A stretch of DNA of 6,687 nucleotides from Spirochaetia bacterium (lineage in GTDB: Bacteria; Spirochaetota; Spirochaetia; PWKH01), in assembly GCA_021736545.1 (NCBI GenBank), contig JAIPFS010000081.1:1-6687 (forward strand). The letters run 5' to 3'. Positions 1 through 5,810 of this stretch are shown one piece after another. The position numbers were made by a program, and so were the translations under genes. The notes beneath the pieces are model-generated. The model was not told where the DNA came from. It made no database searches and saw only the letters and a list, made by a program, of their open reading frames with translations. Every line of letters starts with the position of its first letter. The stretch's first letter is position 1.

Positions 1-216
1 CTCTTTGCAGCGGATGAGCTTAAGTGCAGAAGCGTATCTTTTCCTGCTATATCAACCGGCGTTTATGGATTCCCAAAAGACCGGGCAGCCCGATTAGCAT
101 GGCAGAGTGTAAAAGAATTTTTGCAGAATGAGGCAGAATATATTGAGAAGGTGTACTTTGTCTTTTTTTCAGAAAAGGATGAGAAGATATTTTTAGATGC
201 TCTCAAACTAAAGTAA
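1..216 (+). CDS. Macro-domain protein (ADP-ribose-binding/hydrolase family), C-terminal end only
   Basis: Reading frame 1 is open from the left edge to a TAA at 214-216 and encodes the last 71 residues of a protein whose start lies outside the window. The stretch SFPAISTGVYGFP followed by KDRAARLA is the typical second ligand-binding loop of macro domains, where the Gly-Val-Tyr-Gly turn contacts the ADP-ribose diphosphate. The following helix and the strand VYFVFFSEKD match the end of the fold. Macro domains of this type usually bind ADP-ribose and may remove it, or O-acetyl groups, from substrates; the part holding the first loop and its key Asn is not visible, so activity cannot be judged. 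The next gene starts 70 bases downstream on the same strand with no obvious terminator between them, so cotranscription is possible. Family assignment is firm; the exact substrate is unknown. Confidence 0.88.
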   Translation, partial: LFAADELKCRSVSFPAISTGVYGFPKDRAARLAWQSVKEFLQNEAEYIEKVYFVFFSEKDEKIFLDALKLK

Positions 217-286
217 AAGCATTTTTCAATAACTTAATTCACCAAGAACAATCATTCAGTTATCGGAAAAAGGTAAGATAATAAAC

Positions 287-1867
287 ATGTCGCTTAATTG
301 GAAAGAAATTGATCTCATTCTTAAAGAACTCCCCCTAGAGCGTTCTCACATTCAGGGTGTTGTTCAGAACACCTTTCACTCCATGTCATGTATCCTCTAT
401 CACCCTGATAAAGGCCGTTATGTCCTTTACATTGATCTTTCCCAGAATTGGGCACGTCTTCATGAAACTGCTGTACTTCAGAAAAAAAACCAAAAAAAAC
501 TTCAGAGATTTCCCCAAATGCTCCGCTCCAGACTTATTGGCGGAAAAATTACCGAAGCAGTCCACCTTTTTCATGATAGAATCGTGAAACTGACAATACA
601 TCATGGAGGAGATACCTATTGTTTGTATATCCGTCTCTGGGGCGGTGCTTCAAATATCATTGTAACTGATAAAAATCATGTAATTATCGATTCCTATTAC
701 AGGAGGCCGAAAAAAGAAGAGACATCCGGTGCAATATATAATCCTGAGATACGTTCACCAGAGGAAGATACAGATTCACCAGATCGATTCAGCATACGTG
801 AACATCCTGGTTATTCATCCTTCAATACCTATATTGACTATTTCTATCGGATAAAAGAGCTTAAAGACGCTCGCAAGCAGCTCTTGGAGCAAGCTGCAGC
901 CCTAATAAGCTCCAAAGAAGCACAACTTTTAAAAAAGCTTTCCGGTTTGGAAAAAAAAGCTTCAGCAGTCTCTCATTCGAATCGCGGAAAGGAGCTGGGT
1001 GATCTCCTCTCTGCTAACCTGTATCGCGTTAAAAAAGGTGATACATCCGTCGAACTTGATGACTTCTATCATGACAATAGGAAAATTCAGATCCCTCTGG
1101 ATCCATCCCTGAGTCCTTCGGAAAATACTGAAAAATTCTACCGCGAGTACCGTAAACAGAAATCTGCCGGTAAGCATATAGATCAGGAGACTGAAAACTG
1201 CCGACGTCTGCTTAAAAGAATACGGATGGATAGAGAAAAAATGGCTTTGCTTAGTGAATTGCATTCCAGAAACTTTTCACTACCTGAAAAAGATGATAAA
1301 GCTCAAAGAAAAAACTTGGTCAAAGATAAGAATTTATCCCCATCAACTGGTGAAAAACATCAGAAAGAAGCCCTGAAAAAGCTTGAAGAATCTGTTCAAG
1401 GCCTGCAGGAACTGATTTCACAGTACCGCAGTGAAAAGAGCAAGCAGTCTTCAGATAACAAGGATAACGGCGGCCCTCCGGGTTTGCAATTCTCATCCGG
1501 AGGCTATACCATTCTTTTAGGAAGAACAGCCAAGGAGAATGATATTCTTTTAAGAAAATTCACAAGAGGAAATGATTACTGGTTCCATACAAGAGATTAT
1601 CCGGGAGGCTATGTTTTTATTAAGTATCAGAAAAATAAATCTGTACCTCTAGATACCCTTCTTGATGCAGGGAATTTGGCATTATTCTTTTCTAAGGGGC
1701 GTTCTAATGGAAAAGCTGACCTTTACTGGACGCAAGTAAAACATCTCAGACGTGCAAAACACGGAAAACTAGGACTTGTCATTCCTACTCAAGAAAAAAA
1801 CATGCATATTGAGTTGGACAAGAAACGAATTGATAAACTATTCAATGGAGACAGGATTTCATCATGA
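287..1867 (+). CDS. rqcH: NFACT family protein, RqcH/Rqc2-like ribosome quality control factor
   Basis: In studied bacteria, RqcH binds stalled 50S subunits carrying peptidyl-tRNA and recruits tRNA-Ala to add C-terminal alanine tails that mark the peptide for proteolysis. The 526-aa protein has the expected order: an N-terminal NFACT-N domain (about 1-175), a helical/coiled-coil middle with the usual element LGDLLSANLYRVKKG (237-251) and LDPSLSPSENTEKFYREYRK (271-290), and a C-terminal NFACT-R (DUF814) domain (about 402-510) with SSGGYTILLGRTAKENDILL and YWFHTRDYPGG. The Asp97-Arg98 pair (FHDRIVKL) matches the DR motif needed for tRNA recruitment in Bacillus RqcH, so alanine tailing is plausible. 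The linker at about 330-400 is polar and poorly conserved. Length (526 aa) is a little under the usual 560-580. The start is ATG with an AAAGGT-like ribosome site about 12 bases upstream. It ends inside the start of the next gene (ATGA overlap), so the two are probably translated together. Older annotations call this family fibronectin-binding protein; that role is less likely here. Confidence 0.9.
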   Translation: MSLNWKEIDLILKELPLERSHIQGVVQNTFHSMSCILYHPDKGRYVLYIDLSQNWARLHETAVLQKKNQKKLQRFPQMLRSRLIGGKITEAVHLFHDRIVKLTIHHGGDTYCLYIRLWGGASNIIVTDKNHVIIDSYYRRPKKEETSGAIYNPEIRSPEEDTDSPDRFSIREHPGYSSFNTYIDYFYRIKELKDARKQLLEQAAALISSKEAQLLKKLSGLEKKASAVSHSNRGKELGDLLSANLYRVKKGDTSVELDDFYHDNRKIQIPLDPSLSPSENTEKFYREYRKQKSAGKHIDQETENCRRLLKRIRMDREKMALLSELHSRNFSLPEKDDKAQRKNLVKDKNLSPSTGEKHQKEALKKLEESVQGLQELISQYRSEKSKQSSDNKDNGGPPGLQFSSGGYTILLGRTAKENDILLRKFTRGNDYWFHTRDYPGGYVFIKYQKNKSVPLDTLLDAGNLALFFSKGRSNGKADLYWTQVKHLRRAKHGKLGLVIPTQEKNMHIELDKKRIDKLFNGDRISS

Positions 1868-2970
1868 GTGCAGAAAACAGGCAGAACTTCAAACTTATAA
1901 GCAGCGGCATCCTATATCCGGACTCTGCTGAAGACGTACAAAAAAAAGCGGCGGCGCTAGCTGATACTCTTCAGGGTGTATATTCCCATTTTTCAGACCC
2001 TGATTCAAGAACAATCATTGTCCCTCATGCTTCTTATGATTTTATTGCTCCACTTTTAGCTCATGCTTGGAGTGCTGCTTTCAATAACTTTTCAAACACC
2101 CATTCAAGCCAGGAAGCAAACAGACAGGGAGATGACGAAACAGCTGGAATAACAGCTGCTCAGCCGGCAAAACCCGAAAAAATTGTTCTGCTGCTGCCTG
2201 TCCACGAGCCGCATCCGGAAGGGCTTGAAGGATTATTCATTCCTGATATGGAAGAATTGGAGACTCTAAGCAGTACAATTTCAATACATAGGCCGTCAAT
2301 TGAACTTATTCTAAAAGAATTTACAGATCTAAGAAAAAATCCGAAAATGAAACCAGGAAAAAACAGCGCTACATCAGATCCGACTCTGACTTCAGGTACA
2401 TCGTCTTCAGATACATCTCCTTCAGATACATCTCCTTCAGATACATCTCCTTCAGATACCTCCCCTTCTGATACCTACTCAAATTCTGCTGTCAGCGGCT
2501 CTAAGGTTTACCGTGACTGGGTGTTTATATTTGAGGAACCCGCCCTTGAGCTGAATTTCCCATTTATTGAATACTTTTTCTCAGGAATCCCAATCGTACC
2601 TATTTTCTGCGGCAGCAGTAAATCCAAGGATGCAAAAACCTTAGCCTCAGTAATCAGTCGTATAGATAGTCCGGACACCATCTATGCAGTTTCAGCCAAT
2701 CTTACTGGCTATGAACTTTGTGAACAGGCACAAAAACATGCCTCCTTAGCAAAAAAATGGCTCACTGAAGATGAATTATTTCGAAAGAAATACCCTTTGC
2801 TTGAACTTTACAGGAAAAAAGAGCTTACTATATGCTGCCCACTGGCTCTGGAAGCACTGAGAAGAGCAGAAATTGGTTCAACTGTATATGCTGAACTTTC
2901 TGAATATACATATTATGATGATGCTTACGCTGCACATTTTTCAAGTTTTATAAGTAGAAGTATTCCATGA
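1864..2970 (+). CDS. Diverged MEMO1 / AmmeMemoRadiSam system protein B-like protein
   Basis: The 368-aa protein follows the MEMO fold order. SSGILYPDSAEDV (13-25) matches the AGSFYP start, IIVPHASYDFIAPLLAHAW (51-69) matches PHAGYxYSG, VLLLPVHEPH (108-117) matches LGPSHH, EEPALELNFPFIEYF (224-238) matches EEHSLEVQLPF, and YAVSANLTGYE (274-284) matches the SSDxSHY region. CCPLALEALRRA (324-335) matches the C-terminal Cys segment. His55, one His of the HH pair and the Cys are kept, but the His of EEHSLE and the Asp/His of SSDxSH are gone. The bacterial partners AMMECR1 and a radical-SAM protein are not in the window. An insertion at about 160-215 contains five SDTSP-type repeats. The gene overlaps rqcH by 4 bases, with AGG 8 bases before the ATG. 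Function is unknown even for ordinary family members; this copy has probably lost some metal-site chemistry. Family call is by motif order only. Confidence 0.72.
   Translation: MSAENRQNFKLISSGILYPDSAEDVQKKAAALADTLQGVYSHFSDPDSRTIIVPHASYDFIAPLLAHAWSAAFNNFSNTHSSQEANRQGDDETAGITAAQPAKPEKIVLLLPVHEPHPEGLEGLFIPDMEELETLSSTISIHRPSIELILKEFTDLRKNPKMKPGKNSATSDPTLTSGTSSSDTSPSDTSPSDTSPSDTSPSDTYSNSAVSGSKVYRDWVFIFEEPALELNFPFIEYFFSGIPIVPIFCGSSKSKDAKTLASVISRIDSPDTIYAVSANLTGYELCEQAQKHASLAKKWLTEDELFRKKYPLLELYRKKELTICCPLALEALRRAEIGSTVYAELSEYTYYDDAYAAHFSSFISRSIP
2407..2481 (+). repeat. In-frame 15-bp tandem repeat, five copies, inside the MEMO-like gene
   Basis: Units of 15 bases (TCAGATACATCTCCT) start at 2407, 2422, 2437, 2452 and 2467. 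The first three are identical, the fourth has two substitutions and the fifth is more diverged. Each unit encodes Ser-Asp-Thr-Ser-Pro (residues 182-206), ending SDTYS. Unit length is a multiple of three, so gain or loss of copies would keep the frame. The repeat sits in a low-complexity Ser/Thr/Asp/Pro linker that replaces a short loop in ordinary MEMO proteins. Confidence 0.93.
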
Positions 2971-3015
2971 TATCTATATACCTTTTCGCGGTAATCCCAA
3001 CTTGCATTAGCTTTC

Positions 3016-3102
3016 ATTTTAATTTATTTTAATATATATTCGGATAAGTAGATTTTGAACAATACTACTGCTTAAGCAATAGCTTATGCAATAAAAAGCA
3101 GT
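3016..3102 (+). promoter_or_regulatory. Possible promoter/operator region before the membrane-protein gene
   Basis: The 161-bp gap between the MEMO-like gene and the next gene holds a run of only A and T at 3016-3040, then a perfect 10-bp palindrome TGCTTAAGCA at 3069-3078. The palindrome lies within an imperfect longer inverted repeat (ACTGCTT at 3067-3073 paired with AAGCAGT at 3096-3102). The weak hexamers TTGCAT (3002-3007) and TATTTT (3025-3030) are 17 bases apart, but match consensus poorly. No T-run follows the inverted repeat, so it does not look like an intrinsic terminator. A promoter with an operator or 5' leader hairpin is a reasonable guess, not a demonstrated one. Confidence 0.27.
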
Positions 3103-3131
3103 TTCACTCAATATACCAGCAGGGAAATCAA

Positions 3132-4604
3132 ATGAAATTATCAGCAAAGAAATTCACTATAAACGACAAAGCAAAGTGTGGAATTCCCGTTGCTAAAACC
3201 GAAACTTCACTTCCAAGAAAGATGTTTCAAGGGGAAAAGGAACCAGGTTATCTGATAACACCGGAAACAATCAGTCCCTGGTATTGGGAAGGCATTACAA
3301 CAATAAAGGGGACACGATATCTATACAGTGATATAGATAAACTCCAGCCGCTGAGCACTCTTGCGGAAAATTCTGCAGCTTCCGCAGGAACAAGAATACA
3401 GCGACTGGCCTTTGTATATAAAAAGCTGAACAAATTTCTTTCTGAAATGGAAATATCTATCTCACTGCAGCTCACACGCCCATTACTTTCTATTTGGCTT
3501 ATACCAAACAGAGGAATTCTGGTTCTACCCGTTACAGTTGTACAGTTCATGGAGCAGTCCCTTTCTACTGAAGAAGAGAATCGTTATAAGAGGGATTGGG
3601 TAAAACCCGGCCTATCCGACAATAAAGCTTTCTCTTATCAGTTAGTCAGTCTATTGTATGGTGCTCTTACAGGAAAAGCCCCCCTGAAGGAACAAATAAT
3701 CCGAGACAGCGGGTATCATCCAATTCCTGTTGAATACCTCTGCCCGGGAATAACTCAAGAATGCTCCGAGAAAATAAACAACTGGCTTGAAGGAAAAACG
3801 GATTACCCTGCATTACAGGAAATGATTGAATGGATCGAAAGCAATAAGGAATGTCTTACTCAACATGCTGATACTAAAGCTGTGGAAAATGCGGAAGCAC
3901 AGAAAGAAGAATACTTACGTATGATTCAGAAAAAGGCCAGACGTTCGCTTTTCTTCAGAAAAAAAGGCACAATGCTGATTATAGGCGCTGCTCTACTTCT
4001 TTTTATCGTTATAGGGGGCTCTACAGCGATATACCGTTCTTTGCAGCCGCCTATAACTGAAGGCTGGCCGCCGGAAAAAGTTGTCGAATACTATTACCAG
4101 CTCCAGAATGATCTGAACATGAATGAATTTGATACAGTTTTATCCAAATCCGTAAAAAACAGTCGTGAAAACCAGATGGTCTATCTTTATGTAACAAATG
4201 CAGTACGAACGGCCTATGGTTCTCAGCAAGGACTTCTCAAAGCTCAGGACTGGCTTGATCAAGGCAAACCTAAGCTGGAACAGTACTCCCTGGTTTACGG
4301 AATTACGGATCTGGAAATAAAAAAGACTGGACCAAATACGTTTACTGCAGAGTATATTCTCTGGTACCCTGATCCGGAACTTGCTGATAACGGAGCATCA
4401 GCAAATCAGGAGAAACCTGATCAGACTGCGCAGACTGAAAAGTTTGAATTCCCCGCAAGTACTCGTTTTGTAGAAGAGCTGAAACTTAAAAAGGTAAACA
4501 ATCACTATATTATAGATTCAATTGAGGAAATTTCTGCCGAACCGCTTGATAGATCAGATCAGTCTGATCGGGGTGAAACCACTGCACCCCCGGAAGAGAT
4601 TTGA
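3132..4604 (+). CDS. Single-pass membrane protein with possible degraded kinase-like cytoplasmic domain
   Basis: I do not recognise a named family for this 490-aa protein. Residues 1-275 are soluble and end in a basic stretch (ARRSLFFRKKG, 269-279). A single hydrophobic segment follows at about 281-301 (MLIIGAALLLFIVIGG), so by the positive-inside rule the N-terminal part should be cytoplasmic and the last 190 residues external. Within the first part, IWLIPNRGILVLP (121-133) and FSYQLVSLLYGALTGKAPL (167-185) followed by CPGITQECSEKINNWLEGK (204-222) resemble the C-lobe of Ser/Thr kinases (strands after the catalytic loop, then LGvlLYelLTGxxPF). No HRD, DFG or nucleotide-binding lysine motif is visible. 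The external part (about 310-470), with WPPEKVVEYYYQLQNDLNMNEF and paired strands, could be a small NTF2-like or DUF4878-like domain. The ATG has a good ribosome site (AGGGA, 6 bases away). Its last 95 bases overlap miaA on the other strand. Confidence 0.75.
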   Translation: MKLSAKKFTINDKAKCGIPVAKTETSLPRKMFQGEKEPGYLITPETISPWYWEGITTIKGTRYLYSDIDKLQPLSTLAENSAASAGTRIQRLAFVYKKLNKFLSEMEISISLQLTRPLLSIWLIPNRGILVLPVTVVQFMEQSLSTEEENRYKRDWVKPGLSDNKAFSYQLVSLLYGALTGKAPLKEQIIRDSGYHPIPVEYLCPGITQECSEKINNWLEGKTDYPALQEMIEWIESNKECLTQHADTKAVENAEAQKEEYLRMIQKKARRSLFFRKKGTMLIIGAALLLFIVIGGSTAIYRSLQPPITEGWPPEKVVEYYYQLQNDLNMNEFDTVLSKSVKNSRENQMVYLYVTNAVRTAYGSQQGLLKAQDWLDQGKPKLEQYSLVYGITDLEIKKTGPNTFTAEYILWYPDPELADNGASANQEKPDQTAQTEKFEFPASTRFVEELKLKKVNNHYIIDSIEEISAEPLDRSDQSDRGETTAPPEEI

Positions 4605-5475
4605 AAAAAGTCATTTGCTGCTTGGCATATCTGCAGCTGTTCTTTATGATGAGATTCTGAATAGTTCTTAAGGAAGCCTCCCCTCTTTTTCTCCACAAAA
4701 AGAATTCCCTGTAACCGATACCTTTCATACCGGGCCACTCCTCATGGGCGCCAAGGCTGATCAATCGCTTGATTTCTTCTGTAAGTCCCTGCTTCATCAT
4801 GATTTCCACTCTCTGTTCAATTCTGCTTTCAAGCTCGCTTTTCTCTCTATAGAGACCAATAATTAATGGATCGATATGAGAACGTAAAGTCTGTTGAACT
4901 TTATAGGATGAAAGGGGAAACCCTGAAACCTCAAAGACTTCCAATGCCCGAATAATGCGATAAGCATCCTGACCGGAGATTTTTTCAGCAGATTCAGGGT
5001 CAACCTGCGCAAGTCTTCTATGCATTGCCTCTAACCCTGTCTCAGCCATGCTGTTTTCAAGCCTTTTTCGGATATTGGGATCTCCCTTAGGAGTTCCAGG
5101 GAGACCGAAGAGGAAATGCTTAAAATAGTATGCAGTACCGCCTGATATAAGGGGCACATTAGCCCGAGCGGTTATATCAGCAATTAAGGCATCAGCAGAA
5201 AGCACAAAATCCCCCACGGTGAACTGCTTATCAGGATTTTGTACATTAATGAGATGGTGGGGAACTATTGATAATTCTTTCTGAGAGGGTTTTGCTGTTC
5301 CAATATCAAGCCCAGTATATACCTGCATTGAATCAGCGCTAATAATTTCATATCCTGTATGAAAATAACTATTAATTAACTGGGTTTTCCCTACAGCAGT
5401 AGGACCAAAAATTAAAAGGACAGGATACAATGAGAAGGGATCAGCTCTCTTTTTTGTTAAAAAAGTATTTGACAC
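4510..5475 (-). CDS. miaA: tRNA dimethylallyltransferase MiaA
   Basis: MiaA transfers a dimethylallyl group to N6 of A37 in tRNAs reading codons that start with U, the first step toward ms2i6A. The 321-aa protein has all family landmarks: P-loop GPTAVGKT (24-31), SADSMQVYTGLDIGTAKPS (46-64) with the catalytic Asp48, HHLI (73-76), GGTAYYFKHFLFGLP (112-126, with Ala where Gly is usual in GGTG), YRIIRALEV (172-180), GIGYREF (252-258) and the C-terminal RYAKQQMTFF (282-291). Start is GTG at 5473-5475, preceded by AGGTG with a 10-base gap; a TTG at Leu16 would also keep the whole domain but has a poorer site. The first 35 bases lie inside rpoZ in another frame, so translation is probably coupled to rpoZ. 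The 3' end overlaps the opposing membrane-protein gene by 95 bases, and the last 25 residues (VQWF to the end) are encoded there. Confidence 0.97.
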   Translation of the reverse strand: MSNTFLTKKRADPFSLYPVLLIFGPTAVGKTQLINSYFHTGYEIISADSMQVYTGLDIGTAKPSQKELSIVPHHLINVQNPDKQFTVGDFVLSADALIADITARANVPLISGGTAYYFKHFLFGLPGTPKGDPNIRKRLENSMAETGLEAMHRRLAQVDPESAEKISGQDAYRIIRALEVFEVSGFPLSSYKVQQTLRSHIDPLIIGLYREKSELESRIEQRVEIMMKQGLTEEIKRLISLGAHEEWPGMKGIGYREFFLWRKRGEASLRTIQNLIIKNSCRYAKQQMTFFKSLPGVQWFHPDQTDLIYQAVRQKFPQLNL

Positions 5476-5641
5476 GATTTTCCAGCACCTGAGTTATTGC
5501 GGTGGATACAACTTTTCCGTTATGTTTTTCAACTTCCGTGTCCCCATATTTTGTGATAAAGGCTGCTTCCTTTATTGAAGCGCTTGTAAGTTCATACACG
5601 TTTGAATCTTTATTGATCAAGATATCTATCGGTATTGCCAC
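5441..5641 (-). CDS. rpoZ: DNA-directed RNA polymerase omega subunit
   Basis: Omega helps assemble and stabilise the beta-prime subunit of RNA polymerase. With the chosen GTG start the product is 66 aa, within the usual range for short omegas. NVYELTSASIKEAAFIT (14-30) aligns with the NRFDLVLVAARRARQ helix of E. coli omega, and NGKVVSTAITQVLENRV (41-57) with NDKTTVIALREIEEG, the conserved core. The start AIPIDILI is a form I associate with spirochaetal omegas. I chose GTG at 5639-5641 because a strong Shine-Dalgarno GGGAGG sits 7 bases upstream. The longer reading from ATG at 5659 adds MPGGTP, would place this site inside the coding region, and has no good site of its own. The gene precedes miaA with a 35-base overlap. 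Sequence is divergent, so the call rests on core pattern and on neighbours (yicC and a nucleotide kinase upstream, as around rpoZ in many bacteria). Confidence 0.82.
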   Translation of the reverse strand: MAIPIDILINKDSNVYELTSASIKEAAFITKYGDTEVEKHNGKVVSTAITQVLENRVKYFFNKKES

Positions 5642-5648
5642 TGGTGTT

Positions 5649-5654
5649 CCTCCC
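5649..5654 (-). promoter_or_regulatory. Shine-Dalgarno site that decides the rpoZ start
   Basis: On the minus strand GGGAGG lies here, 7 bases before GTG at 5641. It is the strongest ribosome binding site in the window. It falls inside the codons Pro-Gly-Gly of the longer ATG-started reading, which argues that the ATG at 5657-5659 is not the real start. Confidence 0.7.
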
Positions 5655-5675
5655 GGCATTCATCAGAAATAATTG

Positions 5676-5681
5676 ATAATA
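5676..5681 (-). promoter_or_regulatory. Possible -10 element of an rpoZ-miaA promoter
   Basis: TATTAT on the minus strand matches TATAAT at five of six positions and lies about 35 bases before the rpoZ GTG. Two T7 tracts (5695-5701 and 5706-5712, read on this strand) lie upstream. No good -35 hexamer is present at the usual spacing, so this is only a candidate. The gap of about 170 bp between cmk and rpoZ makes a separate promoter likely. Confidence 0.28.
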
Positions 5682-5727
5682 CTGAAAAAGTAAGAAAAAA
5701 ATTACAAAAAAACAGCATGCTTGTGTC

Positions 5728-5758
5728 TGTATTGTTATCTCATGAGAATTATGATACA
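5728..5758. repeat. Imperfect inverted repeat in the cmk-rpoZ gap
   Basis: A perfect 10-bp palindrome TCTCATGAGA (5738-5747) is flanked by outer arms TGTAT (5728-5732) and ATACA (5754-5758) that are complementary with one base of offset. The symmetry suits a dimeric regulator binding site or a small hairpin in the leader. No T-run directly follows it, so it is not an intrinsic terminator. It could be chance in A/T-rich DNA. Confidence 0.35.
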
Positions 5759-5810
5759 TGACAATGGTGCTTTTTCTGATGCGTTTTCAGTCAGCTTAGT
5801 ATATCGATTT

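Noticed and set aside
357..587. 76-aa open frame within rqcH, +1 frame
   Set aside because: Shadow of the NFACT coding region; no ribosome site and no recognisable protein features.
386..604. 72-aa minus-strand open frame within rqcH
   Set aside because: Antisense to a conserved domain; Phe/Lys-rich composition typical of a reverse-frame artefact.
962..1264. 100-aa minus-strand open frame within rqcH
   Set aside because: Antisense to the conserved middle of NFACT, with no independent signal.
3002..3030. TTGCAT-17-TATTTT as a confident sigma-70 promoter
   Set aside because: Spacing is right but the hexamers match consensus at only three and four of six positions in very A/T-rich DNA; kept only as a weak hint in the regulatory region.
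3248..3550. 100-aa minus-strand open frame within the membrane-protein gene
   Set aside because: The plus-strand gene has a good ribosome site and full-length continuity; the reverse frame has neither.
4569..4591. GGGGTG/CACCCC hairpin in the miaA/membrane-protein overlap as a bidirectional terminator
   Set aside because: The stem is only 6 bp with a 9-base loop and no T-run follows on either strand; it lies inside both coding regions.
5706..5732. Intrinsic terminator for cmk before the T7 run on the minus strand
   Set aside because: The only stem next to the T-run (AGCATGCT) is a short palindrome that cannot form a stable hairpin with a proper loop.
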